The notes under the pieces: model-generated
Told to the model about the DNA's origin: nothing
The model's database searches: none
Seen by the model: the letters and a program-made list of their open reading frames with translations, nothing else
Part shown: positions 5,275 through 14,381 of the stretch, piece by piece
How positions within the stretch are numbered: the stretch's first letter is position 1
Layout: every line of letters starts with the position of its first letter
Made by a program: the position numbers and the translations under genes
NCBI GenBank assembly: GCA_902806215.1
Contig: CADCVT010000158.1
Span: 1-17,236 of the forward strand
Length of the DNA stretch: 17,236 bases
Origin: an uncultured Solirubrobacteraceae bacterium
GTDB taxonomy: Bacteria > Actinomycetota > Thermoleophilia > Solirubrobacterales > Solirubrobacteraceae
Direction: 5' to 3'

Positions 5275-6705
5275 TCACTTCGAGTAGTCGGCCTTCTTGA
5301 TCTGCGGGAAGCGCGTGAGGCCGGGGAGCTTCTTGACCCAGCACGACTGGGCGTCGCTGGTGTCGCCCTTCTCGGTGGTCTGCTCGCCGCCCGCATGCGC
5401 GCAGTCCCAGCTCGGGTAGTTCAGCCGGTCGCCGACGTCGGGGCCCTCGAGCATGTCGGGCGAGAGGTACGCGTTGCCGCGGTCGGTCTCGGGGCGCTCG
5501 TTCGACAGCACCGCACTGTCCGGGCCGGTGATGCCGTACTGGCCGAGGTAGTGACCGCGCTCGGCCTCGGTGCGGTTCGGCGCGACGGTGTCGACGAGCG
5601 CACCGCCGCCGTTGGCGAAGAAGTCGGTGATCGACTGCTGGTGGAACTCGAGCCACTGGAGGATCGGGTTGAGCTCCTCGAGGAACGGCTGGACCTCGGC
5701 GAGCACCGGCGTGAGGCCGCCGAGCGTGTCGCGCAGCGCCGGCAGGCCGGTCTTCGACGCGGTGATGAGGGGGTCGAGCTGCCGGGAGAAGCGCTCGAGG
5801 TCGGGCGCGAACGCCCGCGCGTCGCGCAGCGCGGGCCGCAGATCCTGGATCGCCGGACGCAGGTCGCGGATGACCGGGCGCGCGTCGCGCGAGAACGTGC
5901 GCAGGTTGTTGGCCAGCGCGCGCGACTCGTCGAGGAACGTCGGGAAGACCGCGAACGTCTCGGCCAGCGCGTCCTGCTGGCTGGCCGTCGCCTCGAAGAC
6001 CTCGTCGGTGTTGACGATGAGGTTGCGCAGCTGGTTCTCGTCGCGCGTGAGCGCGCCGAAGGTCACGCCGGTGTTGCGCACGAGCTGGCGCAGGTTCGCG
6101 CCCTGCTGGTCGAGCACCTTCAGCAGGTCGGTGCCCGAGGCCGCGAACTGCGGCAGCGAGCCGAAGGCGTCGTTGAGGTTCTGGCCCGACACGCGCGCCG
6201 CGGCGCCCTGGTCCTGCTGCCACGTGCGGAAGAGCTTCTTCGTCGTCGGGTCGAGGATCCCGAGCACCTCGTCGAGCTCGTCGGCCTCGGCGACGTTCGC
6301 GTCGGGCAGTCGCCCGCCCTCGGGGACCGTCTCCCCGCCCGGCTTGCCGCGCGTGATCTCGAGGTACTTCTCGCCGAGGATCGTCTTCGAGCGCATGATC
6401 ACGCGCGCGTCCTTGCCGAGCGGCGCGATCTCGCGATCGAGCTCGAGCGCCACGATCGTCTTGTTGCCCCTGCCCGCCTTGCGCTTCTCGCGGATCTTGC
6501 CGACCGACACGCCGCTGGAACGCACGTCGGCCTCGATGGCGAGCTGGTTGGCCTCGGGGATCGCGACCTGCACGCGGTAGCCCTTCGGGTTCAGCGGCAC
6601 GGCGCCGCCGAACGCGAGCCAGAGGAAGAGCAGCAGCCCGAAGCACGACAGGGCGAAGACCACCATCGTGAGGAGCCGGCCGATCGTGGGGGCTTGCTTC
6701 TGCAC
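5275..6705 (-). CDS. MCE-family protein, sixth of the cluster (MceF position)
   Basis: This 476-residue protein has an N-terminal membrane anchor (about 11-34), one MCE domain (about 42-120: YRVQVAIPEANQLAIEADVRSSGVSVGKI, ILGEKYLEI), a long helical region (about 140-350) and a polar C-terminal part. MCE proteins form hexameric rings and hydrophobic tubes that carry lipids or other hydrophobic molecules across the envelope. The helical part contains a run of heptads starting at residue 274 (DARPVIR, DLRPAIQ, DLRPALR, DARAFAP). C435 and C455 form the C-terminal cysteine pair seen in all six proteins; C21 is inside the anchor and is not a convincing lipobox because hydrophobic sequence continues after it. 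Start is GTG at 6705, 7 nt after the previous stop. Substrate unknown. Confidence 0.92.
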   Translation of the reverse strand: MQKQAPTIGRLLTMVVFALSCFGLLLFLWLAFGGAVPLNPKGYRVQVAIPEANQLAIEADVRSSGVSVGKIREKRKAGRGNKTIVALELDREIAPLGKDARVIMRSKTILGEKYLEITRGKPGGETVPEGGRLPDANVAEADELDEVLGILDPTTKKLFRTWQQDQGAAARVSGQNLNDAFGSLPQFAASGTDLLKVLDQQGANLRQLVRNTGVTFGALTRDENQLRNLIVNTDEVFEATASQQDALAETFAVFPTFLDESRALANNLRTFSRDARPVIRDLRPAIQDLRPALRDARAFAPDLERFSRQLDPLITASKTGLPALRDTLGGLTPVLAEVQPFLEELNPILQWLEFHQQSITDFFANGGGALVDTVAPNRTEAERGHYLGQYGITGPDSAVLSNERPETDRGNAYLSPDMLEGPDVGDRLNYPSWDCAHAGGEQTTEKGDTSDAQSCWVKKLPGLTRFPQIKKADYSK

Positions 6706-6712
6706 TAGCTCG

Positions 6713-8035
6713 TCACCCCGCCGGGCAGATGCGCTCGTTGAACAGGACGGGCGTGAGGCCCTGGAGGAACTCGAGCTCGGGCTCCTGCGCGATCGTCTGC
6801 TTGACCGTCGCGCACGTCACCTGGAGCGCGGCCGGTCGCAGGACGCCGGTGTTGCTCGACGAGGAGAACAGCGCGGCGCCGTTGTGGTTGAGCCACGCCA
6901 GCCAGAACAGGTAGCCCTCGCTGCGGTCGGCCTTCTCGGGGCCCTCCTTGCCGTTCTCGTTGTAGCTCAGGAGGTTGAAGAACTTGTCGAGCACGGTGAA
7001 CGCCGTCGTCAGATCGGGCGTCGAGTCGGCCAGCCGGCGGGCGGGCGCGCGCAGCTCGCTGACGAGCGGCCGTGCGTCGCGCGCGAACGGGCGGATCTCG
7101 TCGCGGATGATCGGGGCGGTCTCCTCGGCGAACGGCTTGAGCGCCCGGTTGGCGGCGTCGAGCTTGCGGACGGCGGGGGTCAGCTGGTCGAGCGACGGGC
7201 GCAGCACCTCGGCGAACGTCTCGACCTTCGTCAGCGTCTGCGTCGTCTGCTGCAGCGCCTCGGGGAGCTCGTCGATCGCCCGGGTGATGTTCGTGTCCTC
7301 CGAGGCGAAGGCGCGGAAGACGCGCGACGCGGAGTCGACGAGCTGGGCGAGGTCGTCGTCCTTGTTGGCGAGCTCGCCGTTGAGGACGTTGAGGTTGCGG
7401 ATCAGCCGCCGCAGGTTCTCGCGCCGCTCGGCGACCTTCGACGTCACGCGGGCGAGGTCGCGATGCGTCGGCTCGAACGCCTTGAAGACAGCGTTGAGGT
7501 CGTCGCCGCGGCCCTTGAGGCCCTTCCCCGCTCCCGCGATCAGCAGCTTGAGGTACTCCCGAGTGTCGACGTCGAGCGCCGACAGGAACTCGTCCGGGTT
7601 GACGTCGGGCAGCGTGTTGCGCACCGGGATGACGAAGCCCTCCTTGGCCACCTTGGCCGGAGGATCGCCGGGGTCGAGCTCGACGAACATGTCCTTCAGC
7701 GCGGTCTTCGGCCGCAGGAGCGCGGTGGCGTCCTCGCGCACGAGGTTCCTGAACTTGTGGTCGATGTCGAGCGCGATGATCGCCCGACCCTCCTTGAGCG
7801 TGACCTTGCCGACGTCGCCGATCTTCACGCCGGAGACGCGCACGGTCTGCCCCTGGCCCGGCGTCACGGCCTGCGCGGTGGAGAACTCCGCCTTGATGCG
7901 CTTGGGCGCCTCTTCGATGAGCGGGAACCGCAGGCGCTGCTGCGACAGGATGTAGCCGCCGACGCCGATCGAGATGGCGAACAGCGCGATCAGGGCGGCG
8001 AAGTCGCGCCAGTGGTCCTTGACGGCCTTCTTCAC
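6713..8035 (-). CDS. MCE-family protein, fifth of the cluster (MceE position)
   Basis: The protein has 440 residues: membrane anchor about 12-30, MCE domain about 46-122 (KAEFSTAQAVTPGQGQTVRVSGVKIGDVG, ALKDMFVELDPG), helical region about 145-350 with heptad-like RPFARDARPLVSEL, and a C-terminal segment with FWLAWLNHNGAALF. C408 and C437 make the conserved C-terminal cysteine pair. The start was set at the GTG at 8035, whose bases GTGA overlap the stop of the preceding gene. The frame stays open upstream to 8422, but that stretch is shadow of the previous gene and the anchor directly follows the GTG. MceE proteins of mycobacteria are usually lipoproteins; no lipobox cysteine is present here. 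Confidence 0.9.
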   Translation of the reverse strand: MKKAVKDHWRDFAALIALFAISIGVGGYILSQQRLRFPLIEEAPKRIKAEFSTAQAVTPGQGQTVRVSGVKIGDVGKVTLKEGRAIIALDIDHKFRNLVREDATALLRPKTALKDMFVELDPGDPPAKVAKEGFVIPVRNTLPDVNPDEFLSALDVDTREYLKLLIAGAGKGLKGRGDDLNAVFKAFEPTHRDLARVTSKVAERRENLRRLIRNLNVLNGELANKDDDLAQLVDSASRVFRAFASEDTNITRAIDELPEALQQTTQTLTKVETFAEVLRPSLDQLTPAVRKLDAANRALKPFAEETAPIIRDEIRPFARDARPLVSELRAPARRLADSTPDLTTAFTVLDKFFNLLSYNENGKEGPEKADRSEGYLFWLAWLNHNGAALFSSSSNTGVLRPAALQVTCATVKQTIAQEPELEFLQGLTPVLFNERICPAG

Positions 8036-9606
8036 CTGCTCACCTTCTCGATCCCGGGGATCCGCAGCTTCGGGAGCTCCTTGCTCTCGAGCAGGTCGTC
8101 CACGATCTTGACCTTCGTCTTGCCCTGCTGCTCGTAGCCCTCTTCGAGCCACTTGATGGCGGTCCTCATCGACTTCGCCTGACGCTTGCGGCCCTCGGCG
8201 CTCGTCGGCTCGCCGATGCGGAAGCTCGGCTGGGGCGGCTCCATCGCGCGCGACCGCAGGTCGGGCTGCTGCTGCGTCTCGCACGGCACCTCGCCGCGCA
8301 GCGGCGGGCGCTTCTTCGGCGGCGGCGGGTTGGCGCCGATGACCGGCCGGTCGGTCAGGAGGAACGTGTCGGTCCCGGCCGGCGTGGCGAACTGCGACTG
8401 GTTCAGCGCGACGCGGAACCACTGTCCGTTGGCGTCGAAGGAGCGGCTCTCGCCGGCGAGACCGACGAACGGCTTGACCTGCTCCTGGAAGACGGGGCCG
8501 GGTGCCGGGAAGTCCTTGTCCTCGATCTTGTCCTTCGACCAGGGCAGCACGACCTCGTTCCCGCAGCTGGCGAGCCCCCGCAGCTGCTCGAGCAGCGGGA
8601 TCGTGTTCTTGTTGAGCGACGCGAGCGCCGGGACCGTCCCACGCAGCTCCCGTGCGAGCCCGCCGAGCTCGTTGCGGCCGAGCAGCCCGCCGAGCTCGCG
8701 CAGGAGCGGGACCTGCGCATCGAGTGCCGGGCCAGAGGACCGCACGCCGGGCCGCAGGGCCGCGGTGAAGCGCCGCAGCGACGGCAGCGCGCCGTTGAGC
8801 TTCTCGAGCGCGGGCATGCCGGCCGTGAGCGTGCGCGGCAGCTCGGCCAGCGCGCGCGACAGCTCCTCGTCCTCCTCCGACAGCGCGGCGCCGGTGCGCC
8901 GCAGGTCGGTGATGAGCGACTTGAGCTGGACCTCGTTGCGGTCGAGGCCCTCGGCCACCCGTCCGGCGCCGCGCAGGTACCCCGAGAGGTCGTGCTCGAG
9001 GACGCCGAGCGTGGCGTCGTTGACGATCGCCGAGTTCTTGTACGCCGGCTCCCAGTTCTTCGTCGTCCGGTTGAGGGCCTGGGCGCCGCCGTTGCTGTAG
9101 GCCTTGTTGAGCTCGGACAGCAGCGTCTTGAGGTCCTTGCGGGTGTCGGACTGCAGCGCCCCGAGGACCTGGTCGAACTGGACCGGGCCCGCCGTGTTGT
9201 TGATGGGGATCATGTCCCCGTCGGCCATGTTCGGCGCCGACGGCGAGCCGGGCTGCAGGTCGACGAAGAAGTTGCCCTCGAGGAAGATGCGCGGCCGGAT
9301 CTTCAGCGTCGCGTCCTTGTGGATCGGCAGCGCGCTCTTGTTGATCTCCATCGTGATCTTCGCGGCGGGCTCGCCGTCGCCGATGTGGTCGACGTTCGTG
9401 ACCTTGCCGACGTTCACGCCGGCGATCCGCACGAGCGACGTGCCCGCCTTGAGCTGGTTGGCGGTGGTCACCGTCGCCTGGATCTCGAAGCGGTCGGCGA
9501 ACGGGTTGCGCTTGGTGAACGCGAGGTACGTCCCGACGACCGCGAGCACGATCGCGATCAACGCGACAGTGGTGTGGCTCAGGCCCCGCTTCTGGTTGCG
9601 CCTCAT
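8032..9606 (-). CDS. MCE-family protein, fourth of the cluster (MceD position)
   Basis: This 524-residue protein has a basic N-terminus (RRNQKR), an anchor (about 11-30), an MCE domain (about 39-118: FEIQATVTTANQLKAGTSLVRIAGVNVGKV, FLEGNFFVDLQPG), a helical region (about 145-345) and a long polar tail with a proline stretch (NPPPPKKRPP, 426-435). C348 and C442 are its only cysteines. The last ~60 residues contain a charged helix (RKRQAKSMRTAIKWLEEGYEQQ) not seen in the other five. ATG at 9606 overlaps the preceding stop as ATGA, so translation is probably coupled. It should be anchored in the inner membrane with the bulk outside. Confidence 0.91.
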   Translation of the reverse strand: MRRNQKRGLSHTTVALIAIVLAVVGTYLAFTKRNPFADRFEIQATVTTANQLKAGTSLVRIAGVNVGKVTNVDHIGDGEPAAKITMEINKSALPIHKDATLKIRPRIFLEGNFFVDLQPGSPSAPNMADGDMIPINNTAGPVQFDQVLGALQSDTRKDLKTLLSELNKAYSNGGAQALNRTTKNWEPAYKNSAIVNDATLGVLEHDLSGYLRGAGRVAEGLDRNEVQLKSLITDLRRTGAALSEEDEELSRALAELPRTLTAGMPALEKLNGALPSLRRFTAALRPGVRSSGPALDAQVPLLRELGGLLGRNELGGLARELRGTVPALASLNKNTIPLLEQLRGLASCGNEVVLPWSKDKIEDKDFPAPGPVFQEQVKPFVGLAGESRSFDANGQWFRVALNQSQFATPAGTDTFLLTDRPVIGANPPPPKKRPPLRGEVPCETQQQPDLRSRAMEPPQPSFRIGEPTSAEGRKRQAKSMRTAIKWLEEGYEQQGKTKVKIVDDLLESKELPKLRIPGIEKVSR

Positions 9607-11246
9607 GGCTTCGCCTGCCCCCGCCGCGCCAGGAGCTCCCGGTGGAAGTCGGTGATGTCGCCGCGGCCGCCCGGGATGTCGGTGAACGTCTGGCCCTCGG
9701 GCACCCGCGTGCGGTTCAGCTGGCCGGGGATGCCCTTGCCGGCCTTGTCGAACTTCCTGAAGGTCGGGCCCTTGACCGGAGACTCCAGGAACCCGTTCTG
9801 CACGTCGACGACAGCGCGCTTGTAGAAGCGGTCCTTGCTGGTGTCGTACCTGTTCGCGCCGTATGCGTAGCCCTGCTGGCCGTTCGTGCAGTCGGCGGCG
9901 CCGTCGCCCTTGATGGCGTTGGCGCCGTTGACGTTGCGATGCGCGTACTGGCGGATGGAGTCGGCCTTCGCCGGGTTGCTGCGCTGCGGCTCTGAGTACC
10001 GCCCCGTCGCGGGCTCGTTGGCGCCCATGTCGTTCGACAGGTTGTCGTTCTGGTCGCTGTCGCCGCTGTTGAGCAGGACCCGCTGCGCACCCCCGGTCGG
10101 CGACGGCGCCGTGAAGTGCTCGGCGTTCGTCGTCCAGAAGATGTTCCAGTAGTTGCAGACGGTGATGTAGGGCCCGACGAAGCGCAGCGTCGGGTTGAGC
10201 GACGTCATCGTCGCGGTGAGGCCGCGCAGCGCCGCGTTCGTCGTCGGGGTGCTCGTCAGGTCTCGCAGCGCGCCGAACGCTCCGACGAGCTCCTTGTTGA
10301 GCTCCACCGAGCGGGCCTGCACCGGGGTCGAGACCTCGATCGCGCGGTTGAGCGGCGGCAGGGCGGACTCGAGCTCGCGCGACGCGAGGTTGAGCTCGCG
10401 CGAGAGCGCTGCGGTGTCGCGCAGCAGCGGGCGCTGCTCGCGGAACGAGCGGACCGAGTCGTCCAACGTGCGCGGGCTCTTGGAGATGGTCGCCTGCAGC
10501 GCGTCGGGGTCGCGGTTGATCGCGTCGAACGTCTCGGCCTGCGTGCGGAACGACCGCGCGTACTCCTCGGCCACCGGCGCGACGATGCGGGCCGCGTCGC
10601 CCAGCTCCTTGAAGAACGTCGGCAGGTCGGTGCGCTCGTCGGACAGGTTCTTCATCACCGGCTCGAGGAACCCGAGGAACTCGGGGAGCTGCTGGATGAC
10701 CGTGTTGAGGTCGCCGCCGCGGCCGGCGAACGCGTCGCCGAACCCCTGCAGGTTGCCCTGGACGCCCGTGCGCGTCTTGGCGTCGTAGAGGTCGTAGAGC
10801 TCGTCGAGGTCGGTGCGGATCTCGGACTGGGCGGCCGGGATGTTGTCGCCGTCCTCGAAGCCGTCCTTCGCGGTGCCGCGCTCGAACTGCACGATCTTCA
10901 GAGCAAGCGGCGAACGCGGTCTGACGACGATCCGCGAGTCCTTCGGGAACGGCCCGGCGGACTCGTCGAGCTTGATCCGCACGAGCGCGCCGACCGTGCC
11001 GTCGTCGAGGCGTCCCGGCTTGAGCGAGTCGACGACGCCGATGCGGTAGCCGCCCTCGCGCACCTCGACGCCCCGCCCGACGTCCGCGCCGTTGCGCAGC
11101 TCGGCGAACAGCGTCTTCGTCGGCACGAACGGCAGCCCGTTGTTCGCGTTGTACGCGAGGAACACGGCGACGACCACGATGAGCATGGTCACGGCCCCGA
11201 CGAGCACGGGGTTGGCGACGATCGATGCGGCGGGCCGGCGGCTCAT
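9603..11246 (-). CDS. MCE-family protein, third of the cluster (MceC position)
   Basis: The protein has 547 residues: anchor about 12-32, MCE domain about 44-122 (TLFAELRNGADVGRGVEVREGGYRIGVV, SPLALKIVQFERG), helical region about 145-350, then a C-terminal part rich in Asn, Gly, Asp and Tyr (about 360-530). That part includes NYWNIFWTTNAEHF and a soluble-looking NGANAIKGDGAADCTNGQQG. C364 and C453 are its only cysteines. The start ATG at 11246 overlaps the previous stop as ATGA. The frame stays open upstream to 12995, but that part is a high-GC shadow of the neighbouring mce genes, and the basic residues plus anchor begin at this ATG. Confidence 0.91.
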   Translation of the reverse strand: MSRRPAASIVANPVLVGAVTMLIVVVAVFLAYNANNGLPFVPTKTLFAELRNGADVGRGVEVREGGYRIGVVDSLKPGRLDDGTVGALVRIKLDESAGPFPKDSRIVVRPRSPLALKIVQFERGTAKDGFEDGDNIPAAQSEIRTDLDELYDLYDAKTRTGVQGNLQGFGDAFAGRGGDLNTVIQQLPEFLGFLEPVMKNLSDERTDLPTFFKELGDAARIVAPVAEEYARSFRTQAETFDAINRDPDALQATISKSPRTLDDSVRSFREQRPLLRDTAALSRELNLASRELESALPPLNRAIEVSTPVQARSVELNKELVGAFGALRDLTSTPTTNAALRGLTATMTSLNPTLRFVGPYITVCNYWNIFWTTNAEHFTAPSPTGGAQRVLLNSGDSDQNDNLSNDMGANEPATGRYSEPQRSNPAKADSIRQYAHRNVNGANAIKGDGAADCTNGQQGYAYGANRYDTSKDRFYKRAVVDVQNGFLESPVKGPTFRKFDKAGKGIPGQLNRTRVPEGQTFTDIPGGRGDITDFHRELLARRGQAKP

Positions 11247-12934
11247 TCGCCCAGGAGGAAGTTCAGGAGCTCCTCGCCGCTCTGGCGGCGATCGCTCTGG
11301 GACAGGGTCGGCAGGCGCTTGGTGACGTCGGGGACCGACGGCGGGGTGACCTCGGGCGCCTGGGGTGCTTGCGGGACCTCGGGCTTCGGGTCGCCGCCGC
11401 CGGGCAGGATGTCGTCGAGCTTCGGCAGCTCGACCGGCGGCTTCGGCGCGTCGGCGCCGGGCTTCGAGCCGCCGCCGTCGCCGCCGCGCCCGCGCTCTCC
11501 GTCGCCCTTGCGCTCGCGGACGTCGCCGTCGCGGACGTCGGGGGGGATGACCTCGTCGGCCGGCCGGGCCTCGCGGCGGGTGGGCGGCGTCGGATCCTTG
11601 TCGTCGCCGCGGTTCGGGCCGCGGTCGGCACCGTCGTAGCCGGGCGGGGCGGAGTCGTCCTTGAAGTTGATGCCGACCTTGTTCGGGCCGAGCGCCTGCG
11701 AGCACTCCTTCGCGTGCTCCTTGGCCGACTTGATGTCGGCGTACTGGGCGCAGACGCCCTCGTGCGGGAACGCGTTGAGGATGTGCGTGTTGCCGTCGTG
11801 GACGTTGATCGCGAGCGTCTGGTCGTAGAAGTACGTGAGCAGCGCCTCGAGGCCGGTGTAGCCCTTGCCGCCGGGGCTCCGCGGGTCCTCCTCGGCGGAG
11901 AAGTCGCGGTCGTCGAGGTGCTTGAGGATGATCGCCAGGTTCTTGCCGACCTCGGGCGCCTGCTCGCTGTACTTCGACAGCTCGCCGACGGTGGCACGCG
12001 CGGGGGCGATCGCCTCGCTGCCCGCCTTCGAGGCCTTGCCCAGCGACCGGAACGCGGGGCCTGCCGCCTCGGCGAACGGCGGGAGGTTCTCGAACAGCCG
12101 CTCGACCTGGCCGGAGGTGCGGGCGAGGTTGCGCAGGGCGGGACCCTGCTCCTCGACGGTGGACTCGAGCTCGGCCATCGTCGGGCGCAGCTCGCGCAGG
12201 AACGTCGGCAGGCGCTCGAAGCCGGCGGCGATGTCGCGGGAACGCTCGGCCGAGGTCTGCGAGATCTCCTTGGTCGACGTCACCCAGCGGCTCACGTCCT
12301 GCTTCTTGTCGGCGAGCTCGCCGATGACCTCGTCGGCGTTCTTGGCGAGGTCGGCGAGCACCTGGTTCTGGTCGGCGAGGATCGCCAGGACCTTGTTCGT
12401 CTCGCGCAGCGCCGGCACCGCGCGCCGGATGGCGGCGTTGAGGTTGTCGGCGTTGCCGCCGACCGCCGCGCCGAGCTCGGCGATGATGAAGCTCAGGCGC
12501 TCGCGGTACGGCCGGCGCATGATGTTGTTCACCAGGTCGGGCGGGACGGTCGAGGTCGTCTGCTCGACCGGGATCGTGTCGCCCTCGTCGAGCTCCTTGC
12601 CCTTCTTGCCGGGCTCGCAGTCGACGTAGTACTCGCCGACGAGCGACTGCGGGGCGACGTTGCAGGTGGCGTCGCTGCGGATCGAGCCGAAGCCGGACTC
12701 CTCGATCTTGAAGCTGACGATCGCCCGCTTGGTCTTCCAGGCGAGGTCGAGCTCGCTGATCTGCCCGGCGCGGACGCCGGCGATCTTGAAGTCGCCGCCC
12801 TCGATGAGCCCGAAGGCGTTGTCGAGCTCGACCTTGAACTCCTTGCCCTTCGGGCCGTCGGAGGCGCCGCCCGCGAACAGGAGGAACGCGGCGGCGGCCG
12901 CGGCGAGCAGGAGGGCGCTGGCGACGCGGCGCAT
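11243..12934 (-). CDS. MCE-family protein, second of the cluster (MceB position), with disordered tail
   Basis: The 563-residue protein has a short alanine-rich anchor or signal (about 4-23) and an MCE domain (about 32-108: KVELDNAFGLIEGGDFKIAGVRAGQI, LVGEYYVDCEPG). A helical region (about 140-340) follows, then a globular piece, and a low-complexity tail (about 427-545) of Pro, Gly, Asp, Arg and Lys ending in the hydrophobic LLNFLLG. It has four cysteines: C91 and C106 inside the MCE domain, and C395 and C411 in the C-terminal part. Its ATG at 12934 directly follows the TAG of the first gene with no gap. No lipobox cysteine follows the hydrophobic start. Part of the same envelope-transport assembly as its neighbours. 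Confidence 0.92.
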   Translation of the reverse strand: MRRVASALLLAAAAAAFLLFAGGASDGPKGKEFKVELDNAFGLIEGGDFKIAGVRAGQISELDLAWKTKRAIVSFKIEESGFGSIRSDATCNVAPQSLVGEYYVDCEPGKKGKELDEGDTIPVEQTTSTVPPDLVNNIMRRPYRERLSFIIAELGAAVGGNADNLNAAIRRAVPALRETNKVLAILADQNQVLADLAKNADEVIGELADKKQDVSRWVTSTKEISQTSAERSRDIAAGFERLPTFLRELRPTMAELESTVEEQGPALRNLARTSGQVERLFENLPPFAEAAGPAFRSLGKASKAGSEAIAPARATVGELSKYSEQAPEVGKNLAIILKHLDDRDFSAEEDPRSPGGKGYTGLEALLTYFYDQTLAINVHDGNTHILNAFPHEGVCAQYADIKSAKEHAKECSQALGPNKVGINFKDDSAPPGYDGADRGPNRGDDKDPTPPTRREARPADEVIPPDVRDGDVRERKGDGERGRGGDGGGSKPGADAPKPPVELPKLDDILPGGGDPKPEVPQAPQAPEVTPPSVPDVTKRLPTLSQSDRRQSGEELLNFLLGE

Positions 12935-14329
12935 CTACTTCGTCCCCGGGAACAGCTGGTTGGGGTCGCAGTTGTGGTCGGGCGACGGCTTCCACGGGTT
13001 CGACTTGTCCGGGGCCGGGAACTCCGCGGCGCCCGGGCAGCGGTTCATCTGGCCGGTCGCGGTGACCTGCTGCGACGCCTCGTTGCGCAGCGGCAGCGGG
13101 ATCGGCTTGATGACGCCCTCGATGTTGGCGAAGGCGTTGACGTAGGTGCCGACGCGGCTCTTGCCGCCGTTGGCGTCGTAGACGCCGGAGTGGCCGAAGT
13201 CGTCGAGCCAGCCGGTGAAGTCGACGACGTACGGACGCGCGTAGGCGAGCTCGGGCGTGAAGCCCTTGAGCGAGTCGATGTTCTCGGCGAACGCGCCGCG
13301 GCGCTTCTTGCCGTTGACCTCGCGCTCGTCGAGCGCGGCCTCCTTGAGCGGCACCTGGCCGTTCGTGAGCTCGAGCAGGTCGTTGTCCGGGCCGGCGGCG
13401 CTCACGAGGGCGGAGAGGTCGCGCAGCGTCGGGCGCGCGTCGCGGGCCAGCGGGCGCAGCTCGGCGAGGAAGCGGCGCAGCTTCGGCGTGACCGGCCGCG
13501 ACTCGCGCACGAGCGGGCGCAGGTCGTCGATCGCGGTGCGCAGGTTGACGAACGTGGTGTTCGCGCGCCGCATGAACGGCGGCAGCTTCGCGATGGCCGT
13601 CGACAGCGAGTCCTTCTCGCGGGCGATCGCACCGGTGGCGTCGGCCAGCTCGTCGACGAGGCCCGACAGGTCCTCGCGCTTCTCGGCCAGGTCGGTGACG
13701 AGCTTGCCCGAGGCGACGATGAACTGCTCGAACGCGGGCGTGTCGTAGGTCAGCTCCTCGAACAGCCGGCTCGTCGAGGCGAGCGACGGGTTGAGGTAGA
13801 GCCAGCCGCGCTGGGCCTCGCGCGTCCGGCCGTCGAACTGACGGCCGAAGCCCTGGATGACGCCCTGCAGGTCGGTGCGCGAGCGCTTGTCGAGCGTGTT
13901 GAGCAGCTGGTCGAGCTCGACGGCCGACGTCGTGTCGGCCGCGTCGATGCGGCCGCCGTCGGCGATCTCCCGCGTCTTGCCGCCGGGCAGGCGCAGGTCG
14001 ACGTAGCGATTGGCGACGCCCGACAGCGAGGTCAGGCGGATGATCCCCTCGGTCCCCTGGCGCAGCGGCGTGTACTCAGAGTCGGTGATGTCGAGGACGA
14101 CGTCGGCTCCGCCCTCGGGCGCGAGCTTGATCTCCTTGACGGTGCCGATCGCCTTGCCGGCGACCTGGACCTCGTTGCCGTTGACGAGCTGACTCGCGTT
14201 CTCGAACCGCGCGGTGACGCGGTAGTCCTCGCTGCCGCGTCCGAACATGACGTAGCCCACGGCGACGATCGCCACCGCGAGAGCGGCAAGGGCGAGCAGA
14301 CGACCGATGTGTCGCGAATTGCGCAGCAA
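12935..14329 (-). CDS. MCE-family protein, first of the cluster (MceA position)
   Basis: The 464-residue protein opens the operon: anchor about 10-30, MCE domain about 36-116 (YRVTARFENASQLVNGNEVQVAGKAIGTV, SLSGVANRYVDLRLPGG), helical region about 135-315 with repeated DLRPLVRESRPVTP and ELRPLARDARPTL turns, and a C-terminal segment ending in a Pro-rich stretch with C431 and C454. The start is TTG at 14329; no ATG, GTG or other TTG lies upstream in frame before the promoter, and a GGTGGGG run about 9 nt upstream is the only candidate ribosome site. A CTG one codon later cannot be excluded. In classical mce operons two yrbE genes precede this position. Here it is preceded by a promoter and a divergent gene. 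Confidence 0.91.
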   Translation of the reverse strand: MLRNSRHIGRLLALAALAVAIVAVGYVMFGRGSEDYRVTARFENASQLVNGNEVQVAGKAIGTVKEIKLAPEGGADVVLDITDSEYTPLRQGTEGIIRLTSLSGVANRYVDLRLPGGKTREIADGGRIDAADTTSAVELDQLLNTLDKRSRTDLQGVIQGFGRQFDGRTREAQRGWLYLNPSLASTSRLFEELTYDTPAFEQFIVASGKLVTDLAEKREDLSGLVDELADATGAIAREKDSLSTAIAKLPPFMRRANTTFVNLRTAIDDLRPLVRESRPVTPKLRRFLAELRPLARDARPTLRDLSALVSAAGPDNDLLELTNGQVPLKEAALDEREVNGKKRRGAFAENIDSLKGFTPELAYARPYVVDFTGWLDDFGHSGVYDANGGKSRVGTYVNAFANIEGVIKPIPLPLRNEASQQVTATGQMNRCPGAAEFPAPDKSNPWKPSPDHNCDPNQLFPGTK

Positions 14330-14381
14330 GAAGTAGACCCCACCCGTCCGAGACCTCCCCAGGCCCGGAAAGTGGACTGGG

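Noticed and set aside
6643..6645. C21 in the sixth MCE protein as a lipoprotein cysteine
   Set aside because: ALSC resembles a lipobox, but strongly hydrophobic sequence continues for ten residues after it, as in a membrane anchor.
8036..8422. N-terminal extension of the fifth MCE gene up to 8422
   Set aside because: It is shadow of the preceding gene. The GTGA overlap at 8035 directly precedes the basic residues and anchor helix.
11247..12995. N-terminal extension of the third MCE gene up to 12995
   Set aside because: The extra sequence is Arg/Pro/Ala shadow of the two preceding mce genes. The real anchor begins at the ATGA-overlapped ATG at 11246.
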